Assembly: GCA_013329455.1 (NCBI GenBank)
Contig: DUKF01000195.1
Span: 1-11,866, forward strand
DNA: 11,866 bases
Origin: Methanotrichaceae archaeon
GTDB taxonomy: Archaea > Halobacteriota > Methanosarcinia > Methanotrichales > Methanotrichaceae
Direction: 5' to 3'
The first letter of the stretch is position 1. The number at the start of each line of letters is the position of its first letter. The position numbers and the translations under genes are program-made. Shown here one piece after another: positions 1 to 7,495 of the stretch. A model generated the notes under the pieces. It was not told the origin of the DNA and ran no database searches. It saw only the letters and a list, made by a program, of their open reading frames with translations.

Positions 1-792
1 CTGCTTGTCCGGAAGCTCTATCCCATACTTTCTGACCGCCTTGTTCAGAACCTGTAAGTGGTCAGTGCAGATCTGGTGGCCCGCTCCTCTCGACCCGCAA
101 TGGATCATCACAGTGATCTGTCCCTCGAAGAGACCGAACCTCTTTGCGAGATCCTCATCGAAGATCTTGTCCACCCTCTGGATCTCGAGGAAGTGGTTTC
201 CGCTTCCGAGGGTACCGAGCTGAGGCCGCCCCCTCTTTTTCGCCTTGAGGCTCACATGATCCGGATTTGCGCCCCCAAGCTGGCCGTTCTCCTCGCAGTG
301 TTCCAGATCCTCCTCGACGCCGAAACCAGCCTCGACAGCCCATCCCGCCCCTCTGGTGAAGGCCTGGTAGAGCTCGTGCTCTGAGACCCTGAGTCTCCCC
401 TTCGCCCCGACGCCGGAGGGAACGTCGTGAAAGAGGTCCTCGACGAGGTTTGATATCATCGGCGCCACATCTCCCGCCCGAAGGTTTGTCCGCAGCATTC
501 TGACGCCGCAGTTGATGTCGAACCCGACGCCACCGGGGCTTATCACGCCCCCATCTTCCCGGAAAGCCGCAACCCCTCCGATCGGAAAGCCGTAACCCAG
601 ATGTGCGTCGGGCATCGCCATCGAGTGATTCACTATGCCTGGGAGGGTGGCAACGTTTGCCACCTGGTCGATCGTTTCAGTCTCGACCTGCTCCAGGAGC
701 TTCTCGGAGATGAAGATCCTTCCCGGGACGCGCATCCCCTTCTGGTGGCCTATCGGCACCTCAAAGACGTAATCATCTACCTTGTTCAGCAT
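1..792 (-). CDS. rtcB: RtcB RNA-splicing ligase (N-terminal 264 residues; 3' end outside the window)
   Basis: GTP- and Mn-dependent ligase that joins RNA 2',3'-cyclic phosphate or 3'-phosphate ends to 5'-OH ends; in archaea it seals tRNA exons. The minus-strand frame stays open from the ATG at 792-790 to base 1. Visible signature motifs are PDAHLGYGFPIGG (residues 61-73), GVGFDINCG (88-96; D92 and C95 are metal ligands), GSGNHF (196-201) and HCGSRG (231-236). Numbering runs 3 below that of the Pyrococcus enzyme as I recall it. The family is about 480 residues, so slightly over half is present. The C-terminal part, including the histidine that is guanylylated, lies beyond the window. The start is supported by a near-perfect Shine-Dalgarno sequence, GAGGTGATC, overlapping the archease stop codon. 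It lies 9 bases downstream of archease and is surely cotranscribed. Identification is secure. Confidence 0.97.
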   Translation of the reverse strand, partial: MLNKVDDYVFEVPIGHQKGMRVPGRIFISEKLLEQVETETIDQVANVATLPGIVNHSMAMPDAHLGYGFPIGGVAAFREDGGVISPGGVGFDINCGVRMLRTNLRAGDVAPMISNLVEDLFHDVPSGVGAKGRLRVSEHELYQAFTRGAGWAVEAGFGVEEDLEHCEENGQLGGANPDHVSLKAKKRGRPQLGTLGSGNHFLEIQRVDKIFDEDLAKRFGLFEGQITVMIHCGSRGAGHQICTDHLQVLNKAVRKYGIELPDKQ

Positions 793-801
793 GAGATCAC
801 C

Positions 802-1245
802 TCAAACGTCCAGAATCACCTGGGCGGTCCAGATATCTTCTCCACCTTCTTCTCCTTCTTCTTTCCTGATCTCGAACTGGTGGAGAGTGACCGCCTTCAC
901 CTCCGTCTCGAAGAAGTGCCTTTCGGGGTCCACCCGCTCCCCGCCGATTTGGCCAGAAAGCCCCCATCCTTCTTCGCCCTTTGCAAGCTTAACCTCGAAC
1001 TTCGAGAAGACGGCCAGCTCCACCTCGAAGAGGTAGAGAAGCTCCGAGAGCCACTCGTAGAGGAGACTTTCCAGGCTCTCTGACTCAAGCTCGATGGACC
1101 AGGTCTCCTCGACCCTCACGGTGGAGGAATCTATCATGGCATTGAGCATCGCAAGGCCTGCGTTCTCGAAGGTCTCCTCCAGGCTTCGGCCACGGGCCAG
1201 AAACTTCACGTCGGCGGTATGTTCCAGATACTGGAAAGGTTCCAT
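802..1245 (-). CDS. Archease, RtcB-activating protein
   Basis: Small cytosolic cofactor protein that speeds RtcB guanylylation and multiple turnover and broadens its nucleotide use. The 147-residue product has the normal family length. It begins with the diagnostic EHTADV motif (residues 8-13), whose D12 is a metal ligand, and ends in VILDV, whose D146 is the likely second conserved acidic ligand. The rest is the acidic alpha/beta fold expected of the family, including LLYEWLSELLYLFE in the middle. It is the first gene of a two-gene minus-strand operon with rtcB directly downstream, an arrangement common in archaea and bacteria. The only upstream signal is a TATA-like element about 30 bases before the ATG, so the transcript probably has a leader of only a few bases. 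Nothing unusual is seen in the coding sequence. Confidence 0.96.
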   Translation of the reverse strand: MEPFQYLEHTADVKFLARGRSLEETFENAGLAMLNAMIDSSTVRVEETWSIELESESLESLLYEWLSELLYLFEVELAVFSKFEVKLAKGEEGWGLSGQIGGERVDPERHFFETEVKAVTLHQFEIRKEEGEEGGEDIWTAQVILDV

Positions 1246-1270
1246 CTTGGCATAATCAAGGCCAGGGGTT

Positions 1271-1279
1271 TATTAATAG
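1271..1279 (-). promoter_or_regulatory. Putative TATA box of the archease-rtcB operon
   Basis: Read on the minus strand this is TATTAATAA, centred about 30 bases before the archease ATG at 1245. With the usual archaeal spacing of about 25 bases, transcription would begin at roughly 1250, giving an almost leaderless mRNA. No clear Shine-Dalgarno sequence precedes archease, which fits that reading. No experimental evidence. Confidence 0.5.
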
Positions 1280-1382
1280 GTTGAGGTTGGGCCCTCATCC
1301 CATCTCAAAAGGATACAGATCCCCGGATTGATTTTTATCTCCACCTTAATATCAGAGATCCGCCGCGGCCGAGAGGTAGAGG

Positions 1383-1390
1383 CTATATAT
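1383..1390 (+). promoter_or_regulatory. Putative TATA box of the XRE-cupin/acyl-CoA synthetase/oxidoreductase operon
   Basis: CTATATAT followed by an AT-rich stretch (CATAGGTATA), in an otherwise GC-richer divergent intergenic region. The predicted start site is near 1412-1416, which leaves a leader of about 10 bases before the ATG at 1425. A GGGTG at 1412-1416 could serve as a ribosome binding site if transcription starts slightly upstream. The first gene encodes a helix-turn-helix protein, so autoregulation here is plausible. I saw no clear operator palindrome. Confidence 0.5.
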
Positions 1391-1424
1391 CATAGGTATA
1401 TCGTGATTGAGTGGGTGAATCGGC

Positions 1425-1973
1425 ATGGCGGAGACCATTGAGGAGATCGCATCCCGGGTTCGCGAGCTGCGGGAGCTGTCCAAGGTGACGGCAAAGGAGA
1501 TGGCTGAATGTCTGAAGGTGCCCCTGGAGACTTACAGCTGCTACGAGGAGGGGAAGACCGACATCCCAGCAAGCAAGCTATTTGAGATCGGACAGAAGCT
1601 CGACGTCGACATGAACCTGCTTCTCACGGGCGAAGAGCCGAGGATGCGGATATTCACGGTGACGAGGAAAGGTGAAGGGGTCGAGGTGGAGCGGAGGAGA
1701 CAATACAAGTACCAGAACCTGGCCGGGAAGTTCCTCCACAAGAAGGCTGAGCCTTTCACCGTCACCATCGAGCCCAGAAAGGAGAAGCCATCGACCTACA
1801 GCCATCCGGGCCAGGAGTTCGATTACGTGCTTGAGGGATCTCTCAAGTTCTGCATTCACGATCACGAAATCACTTTGAACGAAGGCGACTCGATATTCTT
1901 CGATTCGTCCTACAGACACGCTATGGAGGCCAAAAACGACAAGCCTGCGAAGATGCTCGTCGTGGTGATGTAA
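1425..1973 (+). CDS. XRE-family transcriptional regulator with C-terminal cupin domain
   Basis: Predicted DNA-binding regulator of 182 residues. Residues about 8-66 form a Cro/CI-type helix-turn-helix ([20 protein letters not shown], then the recognition-helix region [21 protein letters not shown]). Residues about 108-180 form a small-molecule-binding cupin barrel with [12 protein letters not shown], the turn [12 protein letters not shown] and the second motif YRHAME. This is the common 'XRE plus cupin_2' architecture, in which the cupin senses a metabolite. The cupin keeps one histidine and a glutamate of the first metal motif (SHPGQE), so metal binding may be partial. It is the first gene of the operon, 23 bases ahead of the acyl-CoA synthetase, so the likeliest role is control of that operon in response to the acid or its CoA ester (inference). 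The ATG follows a TATA box and a GGGTG. Confidence 0.9.
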   Translation: MAETIEEIASRVRELRELSKVTAKEMAECLKVPLETYSCYEEGKTDIPASKLFEIGQKLDVDMNLLLTGEEPRMRIFTVTRKGEGVEVERRRQYKYQNLAGKFLHKKAEPFTVTIEPRKEKPSTYSHPGQEFDYVLEGSLKFCIHDHEITLNEGDSIFFDSSYRHAMEAKNDKPAKMLVVVM

Positions 1974-1996
1974 CAACAGAAAGAGGAACTGAAAAT

Positions 1997-3889
1997 ATGT
2001 CGTCTTTACTGGATAGGTTCGTCTCAAGGACAGATTTCGAGTCTTACGAGGATTTTAAGGAAAACTTCAAGATAATAGTGCCCGAGAACTTCAACTTCGC
2101 CTTCGACGTGGTGGACGTCTACGCGAAAGATGACCCCGAAAAGGTCGCCCTCGTCTGGTGCAACGACTTCGGTGAGGAGAAGATCATAACCTTCGGGGAG
2201 ATGAAACTTCTCAGCGACAAGGCGGCAAACCTCTTTTTGGGTCACGGCATCAAGAAGGGCGACGCGGTGATGCTCACTCTCAAGAGCCGATACGAGTTCT
2301 GGATATGCATGATCGGCCTGCACAAGATCGGAGCCGTGGCCATCCCCGCAACTCATATGCTCAAGAAAAAGGACATCGTCTACCGGATAAGGAGGGCCGA
2401 CCTCAAGATGATCATATGCATCGAGGAGGACGGCGTCCCAGCCGAGGTGGACGGGGCGCATCTGGAGCTCGGCGAGATACCTCTGGTGAAAGCCTTCGTG
2501 GGCAACGAGAAAAGGGCTGGCTGGCTCGACTTCAGAAGGGAGATTGAGGAAGCCTCTTCCGACTTTGCAGGGCCCACAGGCGACGAGGCAACGAAGAACT
2601 CAGACATTCTCCTCGCCTACTTCACCTCCGGGACGACGGGAAACCCGAAGATGGTGAACCACGACCAGACCTACGCCCTCGGCCACATCCTGACCGCGAA
2701 GTACTGGCAGAACGTCGAGGACGGCGGCCTCCACTACACCGTCGCCGACACCGGCTGGGGAAAGGCGGTCTGGGGGAAGCTCTACGGCCAGTGGATCGCG
2801 GGATCGGCGGTCTTTGTCTACGACTACGACCGGTTCGATGCCCCAAGGATGATGGAGATGGCCTCAAAGTACGGCGTCACCACCTTCTGCGCACCTCCCA
2901 CCATCTACAGGTTCATGATAAAGGAGGATATGTCAAGGTACGATTTCTCGACCCTCACGTATGCCGTCACGGCCGGTGAGCCGCTGAATCCGACGATATA
3001 CAACAAGTTTCTGGAGGCGACAGGCCTTCGTCTGATGGAAGGGTTCGGCCAGACCGAGACTGTCGTCTCCATCGCAAACTACCCCTGGATGGACCCCAAG
3101 CCCGGATCTATGGGCAAGCCCACGCCAGGGTACGATATGGTCCTGGTGGACAAAAACGACAAGGTCTGCGAAGTCGGTGAAGAAGGCGAGATCGTGATCA
3201 AGACCGATAAAGGCAGACCGATCGGCCTCTTCGTCGACTACCACCTCGACCCCGAGAAGATGAGGAATACCTGGCACGACGACTACTATCACACCGGAGA
3301 TACAGCCTGGGTTGATGAGGACAGCTACTTCTGGTTCGTCGGCAGAGCCGACGACATCATAAAGAGCTCTGGATACAGGGTCGGCCCCTTCGAGGTCGAG
3401 AGCGCCCTTCTTACCCATCCCGCGATCCTGGAGTGCGCCATCACCGGGGTTCCTGACACCCTCAGGGGCCAGGTGGTGAAAGCAACGGTGGTTTTGACGA
3501 AGGACTACACACCATCTGAAGAGCTGAAGCTGGAGCTTCAAACCCACGTTAAGAAGATCACCGCCCCTTACAAGTATCCAAGGATCGTCGAGTTCGCAGA
3601 CGAGCTCCCAAAGACGATCAGCGGAAAGATAAGAAGAGTCGAGATCAGGGAGAAGGACAAACCCTATCCTGTCATAAACGCCATCGAGTGCAAGGCCTGT
3701 GAAAGGTGCATCCTCGCCTGCCCTGCCAACGTGCTGAAGCTCGGGGACGAGTTCAATGAGAGAGGTTACCGCTTCGCGGTTTATTCGGGAGAGGGCTGCA
3801 TCGGTTGCGGAAACTGTTATTACACCTGTCCCGAGCCCTTTGCGATCGAGGTCCACATCCCGTCAAAGGAGAAGTTCGAGGAGGAATGA
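1997..3889 (+). CDS. AMP-forming acyl-CoA synthetase (medium-chain type) fused to a C-terminal two-[4Fe-4S] ferredoxin domain
   Basis: A 630-residue fusion. Residues 1 to about 555 are an ANL-superfamily acid:CoA ligase (acid + ATP + CoA to acyl-CoA + AMP + PPi). The P-loop [10 protein letters not shown] is at 209-218. The GFGQTE adenine/acyl motif, the HTGD motif and [20 protein letters not shown] at the hinge follow. The adenylation-catalysing lysine is K544 in [10 protein letters not shown]. The segment [17 protein letters not shown] is typical of medium-chain/branched acyl-CoA synthetases. After a short linker, residues about 560-620 are a dicluster ferredoxin: C565, C568, C571, C575-P and C601, C604, C607, C611-P, both complete. 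This ferredoxin resembles the delta subunit of four-subunit 2-oxoacid:ferredoxin oxidoreductases, and the next two genes supply alpha and beta-gamma with no separate delta. The start has AGAGGAA upstream. The acid used is not readable from sequence; small branched acids are my best guess. Confidence 0.93.
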   Translation: MSSLLDRFVSRTDFESYEDFKENFKIIVPENFNFAFDVVDVYAKDDPEKVALVWCNDFGEEKIITFGEMKLLSDKAANLFLGHGIKKGDAVMLTLKSRYEFWICMIGLHKIGAVAIPATHMLKKKDIVYRIRRADLKMIICIEEDGVPAEVDGAHLELGEIPLVKAFVGNEKRAGWLDFRREIEEASSDFAGPTGDEATKNSDILLAYFTSGTTGNPKMVNHDQTYALGHILTAKYWQNVEDGGLHYTVADTGWGKAVWGKLYGQWIAGSAVFVYDYDRFDAPRMMEMASKYGVTTFCAPPTIYRFMIKEDMSRYDFSTLTYAVTAGEPLNPTIYNKFLEATGLRLMEGFGQTETVVSIANYPWMDPKPGSMGKPTPGYDMVLVDKNDKVCEVGEEGEIVIKTDKGRPIGLFVDYHLDPEKMRNTWHDDYYHTGDTAWVDEDSYFWFVGRADDIIKSSGYRVGPFEVESALLTHPAILECAITGVPDTLRGQVVKATVVLTKDYTPSEELKLELQTHVKKITAPYKYPRIVEFADELPKTISGKIRRVEIREKDKPYPVINAIECKACERCILACPANVLKLGDEFNERGYRFAVYSGEGCIGCGNCYYTCPEPFAIEVHIPSKEKFEEE

Positions 3890-3892
3890 AAT

Positions 3893-4936
3893 ATGCCTGC
3901 CCAGTTAGTTGAGGGAAACAGCGCCGTGATCGTCGGGGCGATGTATGCCGGATGCGACTGTTTCTTCGGTTACCCCATAACCCCAGCGAGCGAGATACTC
4001 CAAGAAGCCTCGAAATATTTCCCGATGATCGGAAGAAAGTTCGTCCAGGCGGAATCGGAGGAGGCCGCAATAAACATGGTTTACGGGGCTGCGGCCGCAG
4101 GCCACCGGGTTTTGGCAGCCTCCTCGGGGCCCGGCATGAGCCTGAAACAGGAGGGGATATCCTACATCGCCGGGGCAGAGCTTCCTTGCGTCATCGTGGA
4201 CATAGTCAGGGCCGGGCCGGGCCTTGGAAACATAGGACCTGAACAGTCCGACTACAACCAGGCAGTCAAGGGCGGTGGGCACGGAAGCTACAAGAACATA
4301 GTCCTGGCCCCTAACTCCGTCCAGGAGATGTGTGACTTCACCATCAAAGCCTTCGACCTCGCCTTCAAGTACAGAAACCCGGTCGTGATCCTGGCGGACG
4401 GAGTCCTCGGCCACATGATAGAGCCGCTGGAGTTTCCAAAGACTGCAATTGAGCACCATATCGACACCTCATGGGCGGTAGCCGGCAACGAAGCGACAAT
4501 GAAAAACCTGGTCACCTCCATCGCCCTCGACTTCAACGAGCTGGAGCAGCACAACGTCAAGCTCCAGGCGAAATACGATCGGATACAGGAGAACGAGGTC
4601 GAGCGCGAGGAGTATAGGACCGAGGACGCCGACGTCATCCTCGTCTCCTACGGGATCAGCAGCAGGATCGCAAATTCCGCCGTTGATGCCGCCAGAAAGG
4701 AGGGGATTAAGGCTGGCCTTTTCAGGCCGATAACCCTCTTCCCCTTCCCCTGGGATGAGCTGAAGGCTCTTGCCGACAGAGGATGCAGCTTCATCTCCGT
4801 CGAGATGAGCAACGGTCAGATGAGAGATGACATAAGGCTCGCGACCGGATGCAAGGACGTTGCGCTCGTCTCCAGGTACGGAGGAAACCTGATCGAACGC
4901 GACCAGATACTTGATATGATAAGGGAGGTGGCCTGA
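3893..4936 (+). CDS. vorB: 2-oxoacid:ferredoxin oxidoreductase alpha subunit (VorB-like)
   Basis: The 347-residue product is the pyrimidine-binding (domain I/II) subunit of a thiamine-diphosphate 2-oxoacid:ferredoxin oxidoreductase. It carries GYPITPASE (26-34), the family substrate-loop signature. [15 protein letters not shown], with the glutamate that activates thiamine diphosphate, [20 protein letters not shown] and a [16 protein letters not shown] loop follow. These segments are closest, from memory, to proteins annotated as 3-methyl-2-oxobutanoate dehydrogenase subunit VorB rather than to PorA. The C-terminal part (about 245-347) is the usual domain II. The gene starts 3 bases after the synthetase stop, with GAGGA inside the end of that gene, and its own stop abuts the next ATG. 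Translational coupling is therefore likely. The exact 2-oxoacid is an inference; 2-oxoglutarate or aryl-pyruvate substrates cannot be excluded. Confidence 0.93.
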   Translation: MPAQLVEGNSAVIVGAMYAGCDCFFGYPITPASEILQEASKYFPMIGRKFVQAESEEAAINMVYGAAAAGHRVLAASSGPGMSLKQEGISYIAGAELPCVIVDIVRAGPGLGNIGPEQSDYNQAVKGGGHGSYKNIVLAPNSVQEMCDFTIKAFDLAFKYRNPVVILADGVLGHMIEPLEFPKTAIEHHIDTSWAVAGNEATMKNLVTSIALDFNELEQHNVKLQAKYDRIQENEVEREEYRTEDADVILVSYGISSRIANSAVDAARKEGIKAGLFRPITLFPFPWDELKALADRGCSFISVEMSNGQMRDDIRLATGCKDVALVSRYGGNLIERDQILDMIREVA

Positions 4937-6355
4937 ATGGCTGCAAAGGAAAAGGTCATCGGACCTGCCGGATTTTACAGCATCTTTGAGAGAAAGGGGG
5001 GCGCCGCTCCCACGGCCACCCATTACTGTCCCGGATGCGGCCACGGGATCTTGCACAAGATCATAGCAGACACGATGATGGATCTCGGGATACAGGACCG
5101 GTGCGTCTTGATGAGCCCGGTGGGCTGTTCGGTCTTCGCCTACTACTACATCGACTGCGGCCATGTCCAGACGGCCCACGGGAGAGCTCCAGCCATCGCC
5201 ACAGGGATATCTCGCGCCGAGGACGACGCCATCCTCATCTCCTACCAGGGTGACGGCGACCTCGCCTCCATCGGTCTCAACGAGACGGTCCAGGCAGCGA
5301 ACCGAGGCGAGAAGATAACGATCTTCTTCGTGAACAACACCGTCTACGGGATGACCGGTGGCCAGATGGCTCCCACAACCCTGGTTGGCGAGGTGACCGC
5401 AACGACGCCAAACGGTCGAGATCCGAGGGATGCTGGCTACCCGATCCACATGTGCGAGCTTCTCGACACACTCAAGGCTCCTGTCTACATCGAAAGGGTC
5501 TCCCTATCGAACATAAATCACATCAGAAAAGCCCGCCGCGCAGTGAGACGGGCTCTTGAGATCCAGAGGGACAAGAAGGGCTACGCCTTCGTCGAGTTCC
5601 TCTCGCCCTGTCCCACCATACTCAGGATGGACGCGAAGGGGATCGAGAGATTCATAAACGAGGAGATGGAGCGGGAGTTTCCCCTGAAGAGGTTCAGGGA
5701 TCGATCCGTCGAGGCAGAGCCGATCGAAAGGAGAGAGAGCGACTTTTCAAAAGCCTCCCTCGACAAGGCCTTCGGTGTTTCCGCCAGTGATTCCATCGAG
5801 GTCGTAACGAACCCGGAGTTTGTGCCCAAGGGTGTGAAGATCTCGGGCTTTGGAGGACAGGGCGTCCTCAGCATGGGCCTTGCTCTGGCGCAGGCCGCCT
5901 ACAAAGCAGGCCGGTTCGTCTCCTGGTATCCGGACTATGGCCCCGAGCAGAGGGGCGGAACCTCGAACTGCTCTATCGTGATCTCAGGGGAGCAGATCGG
6001 CTCACCCGTCGTCGACGAGCCCGACGTCCTCGTCGCCTTCAACAGGCCATCTCTGGACAAGTTCGCCACCGACGTCAAAAAGGGCGGACTGATCCTTTAC
6101 GACGCCCTGGCCGGGGCCTTCAAGCCACCGGAAGGGGTGAGAGCGATCCCGGTTCCGGCAACCGACATCGCGTTGGGCAAAGGCGTGGAACAGGCCGCGA
6201 ACACTGCGATGTTCGGCGCTCTGATGGAGGCAGGCAATTTAGGCCTTCCCGGGGAGGCCTTCGGCAGGGCTCTTGAGCGGACTTTCGCCAAGAAGCCGAA
6301 GCTGATCCCTCTCAACCTGGAGATCCTGGAGACTGGTGCCAAGAGCGTGAGGTGA
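4937..6355 (+). CDS. 2-oxoacid:ferredoxin oxidoreductase, fused beta (TPP-binding) and gamma subunits
   Basis: A 472-residue fusion. Residues 1 to about 260 are the beta subunit. The [4Fe-4S] ligands expected of this family are all visible (C31 and C34 in CPGCGHG, C64 in PVGCS, C225 in SPCPT). The Mg-thiamine-diphosphate motif runs from GDGD (105-108) to NN (133-134), with TGGQMAPTT just after. Residues about 296-472 are the gamma subunit, beginning [11 protein letters not shown] (GFGGQG at 304-309) and continuing with [19 protein letters not shown]. The linker at about 260-295 is charged and low in conservation. With the preceding alpha subunit and the ferredoxin domain on the acyl-CoA synthetase, all four functional parts are present. 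TGA and ATG are directly adjacent at the upstream junction, and GGGAGGTGG lies in the end of the alpha gene. It is the last gene before a hairpin terminator. Cytosolic, no membrane segments. Confidence 0.94.
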   Translation: MAAKEKVIGPAGFYSIFERKGGAAPTATHYCPGCGHGILHKIIADTMMDLGIQDRCVLMSPVGCSVFAYYYIDCGHVQTAHGRAPAIATGISRAEDDAILISYQGDGDLASIGLNETVQAANRGEKITIFFVNNTVYGMTGGQMAPTTLVGEVTATTPNGRDPRDAGYPIHMCELLDTLKAPVYIERVSLSNINHIRKARRAVRRALEIQRDKKGYAFVEFLSPCPTILRMDAKGIERFINEEMEREFPLKRFRDRSVEAEPIERRESDFSKASLDKAFGVSASDSIEVVTNPEFVPKGVKISGFGGQGVLSMGLALAQAAYKAGRFVSWYPDYGPEQRGGTSNCSIVISGEQIGSPVVDEPDVLVAFNRPSLDKFATDVKKGGLILYDALAGAFKPPEGVRAIPVPATDIALGKGVEQAANTAMFGALMEAGNLGLPGEAFGRALERTFAKKPKLIPLNLEILETGAKSVR

Positions 6356-6379
6356 CTTTTAACGGGTTTGATCCTCACC

Positions 6380-6416
6380 GATCCGCTCGCGCAGACGAGC
6401 GGATCTTCGTTCTTTT
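6380..6416 (+). terminator. Hairpin plus T-rich terminator of the oxidoreductase operon
   Basis: GATCCGCTCG (6380-6389) and CGAGCGGATC (6396-6405) form a perfect 10-bp stem with a 6-base loop, followed by TTCGTTCTTTTA. It starts 25 bases after the beta-gamma stop codon. A second T-run lies at 6435-6440. Archaeal termination relies mainly on the U-tract, so the hairpin could also protect the mRNA 3' end. Confidence 0.75.
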
Positions 6417-6456
6417 ATCCCAAGTCAAGAAGGCTTTTTTGTTGGTCTCGTGAAAA

Positions 6457-6507
6457 TGGGTCCATTCAAGATGGTTTTCGGTGCGGTTTCTGAACCGCTT
6501 GGACCTG
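6457..6507 (+). other. Nested inverted repeat, possible structured RNA element
   Basis: An outer arm GGTCCA (6459-6464) pairs with TGGACC (6500-6505), extendable by two G-T pairs. Inside it, GCGGTT (6483-6488) and AACCGC (6493-6498) form a perfect 6-bp hairpin with a TCTG loop. The 18-base segment between outer and inner left arms would be a bulge. It lies downstream of the operon terminator, away from any gene start. It could be a small RNA, a secondary terminator or chance. Confidence 0.3.
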
Positions 6508-6619
6508 AAATTGCACAAATACCTTATTTCGCCAGTTTCTCATTTCCGAACTAATATCTGATTGAATAAAAGGAGAAAACATTCATTTACGGACAAATTA
6601 GATACCACTGATTCTTAAG

Positions 6620-6946
6620 ATGGCGAGTTCGCCCCTTAAACCGGACAAACAACGAAGCAACTCTGCATACATGTGCTTTGCGATTTTGTTACTAACGAAT
6701 ATGGTCTGGAAAGGGCTGCAACACGTCGATCGGTATCGAATAACCTTAGAAATGCTGGTACGTTCTTGTTGTTCGATCAGGCCAAATATTAAAAAGATTG
6801 TAATGATTTTTGAAAATGTTTGCGGATTGAAACTCGCAGATGCCGGACTAGTTTCTTTAACAAAACATATTTTATTATTATGTCACAAATGTGTGCCGGG
6901 TTATTCAGCCATATCCGAGTACGTATACCAAAAAATACAAATATGA
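6620..6946 (+). CDS. Doubtful small ORF, no recognised family
   Basis: A 108-codon frame with an ATG and a TGA stop, unlike anything I recognise. The product would have six cysteines, one hydrophobic stretch (CFAILLLTNMVW, about residues 19-30) and no known motif. Codon choice is AT-rich at third positions (many tta, aaa, att), in contrast to the strongly GC-ending codons of every neighbouring gene. No Shine-Dalgarno sequence precedes the ATG. It is either a horizontally acquired small gene, a remnant, or simply a chance open frame in AT-rich DNA; I favour chance or remnant. Confidence 0.15.
   Translation: MASSPLKPDKQRSNSAYMCFAILLLTNMVWKGLQHVDRYRITLEMLVRSCCSIRPNIKKIVMIFENVCGLKLADAGLVSLTKHILLLCHKCVPGYSAISEYVYQKIQI
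6934..6943 (+). promoter_or_regulatory. Possible TATA box for the exported-protein pair
   Basis: AATACAAATA lies in an A-rich run. The usual spacing would put transcription start near 6965, giving a leader of about 25 bases that includes the GGGGTGAG at 6981. Other AT-rich hexamers nearby (for example ATAACTATAG at 6954-6963) are alternatives, so the assignment is weak. Confidence 0.3.
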
Positions 6947-6980
6947 CCATCACATAACTATAGATGAATCACGCAATGAA

Positions 6981-6988
6981 GGGGTGAG
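6981..6988 (+). promoter_or_regulatory. Ribosome binding site that points to an ATA start codon at 6992
   Basis: GGGGTGAG resembles the GGAGGTGATC anti-Shine-Dalgarno complement, which is used almost perfectly by rtcB in this window. The GGTG core ends 5 bases before ATA at 6992-6994. It is 29 bases before the first conventional in-frame start (GTG at 7016), too far to serve it. This site therefore decides in favour of the upstream start. Confidence 0.6.
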
Positions 6989-6991
6989 ACT

Positions 6992-7480
6992 ATAAAGAAA
7001 TTTGTAGCGCTATTTGTGTTGGTCGCGGCATTCTTTGCCGTTCCAGCAATGGCACAGTGTGGTGACGGAGCGTCGCTCAATGCTGCCGATGGCACGATGG
7101 CCCTCGGTACGTTCCCAGCGAACATGAACTTCGACTTCGTCAAGCAGGGCAACCAGGATGCCATGACTTTCGGATTCGCCGGCGCGAATCCCATAGCCAA
7201 GAACGCTTTCAACCTCGAGAAGGACCAGGTCACGGGATCTTTGTTCAACAACGGCACCGTGGAACAACAGGCCAGCTTGACGGGAACAGATGCAGGACCT
7301 GATCTCACAAAGATAAAGGACGTCCAAGGCATATACGACTCAAGAGTTGTGAACCTTGAGATGATCATCTCCGGAGATCAGACCGCCAAAGCCTTTGGGG
7401 CCGGATACGCCGACAACCAGGTGAACATTAAGACGAGCCAGTCAGGCTGCTGTCCTACAGGCAGTATTTGCCCGACTTGA
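6992..7480 (+). CDS. Small exported protein of unknown function, apparent ATA start
   Basis: I do not recognise the family. Read from ATA at 6992 the product has 162 residues and begins with a textbook Sec signal peptide. It has two lysines (K2, K3), a hydrophobic core FVALFVLVAAFFAV, and an AMA cleavage site before Q22, with C23 next. Starting at GTG 7016, the only conventional alternative, would remove both lysines and leave no ribosome binding site. The frame is closed by TGA at 6977, so no upstream ATG exists. The mature part, about 141 residues, is rich in N, D, G, A and T. It lacks membrane segments and ends in a cysteine cluster (GCCPTGSICPT). Together with C23 that could give disulfides at the cell surface. 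It is followed after 15 bases by a second exported protein, so the two are probably one transcript. The function is unknown. Confidence 0.75.
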   Translation: MKKFVALFVLVAAFFAVPAMAQCGDGASLNAADGTMALGTFPANMNFDFVKQGNQDAMTFGFAGANPIAKNAFNLEKDQVTGSLFNNGTVEQQASLTGTDAGPDLTKIKDVQGIYDSRVVNLEMIISGDQTAKAFGAGYADNQVNIKTSQSGCCPTGSICPT

Positions 7481-7495
7481 TTGAATAGTGACCTT

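Larger units (their letters stand above)
6417..6991. other. AT-rich intergenic stretch without a convincing gene
   Basis: About 570 bases, visibly richer in A and T than the flanking genes. It holds a run of T (6435-6440), a nested inverted repeat (6457-6507), one doubtful reading frame (6620-6946) and, at its right end, a plausible promoter and ribosome binding site for the exported protein at 6992. I recognise no tRNA, rRNA, insertion sequence ends or repeats array. It may be a decayed or acquired segment. Confidence 0.6.

Noticed and set aside
58-384. Plus-strand frames across positions 5-1083
   Set aside because: They are shadows of rtcB and archease on the minus strand, whose motifs are unambiguous.
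2933-3856. Long antisense frame (307 codons) opposite the acyl-CoA synthetase, and similar long antisense frames opposite the oxidoreductase genes
   Set aside because: These are typical shadows of GC-rich codon bias on the opposite strand; the sense frames carry complete enzyme motifs.
6824-6833. GGATTGAAAC, resembling the 3' end of many archaeal CRISPR repeats
   Set aside because: Only one copy is present in the window, with no regularly spaced repeats or cas genes.
7481-7495. TTG start for the second exported protein
   Set aside because: It adds only five residues before a good ATG and a standard signal peptide, and directly abuts the previous stop without a ribosome binding site.
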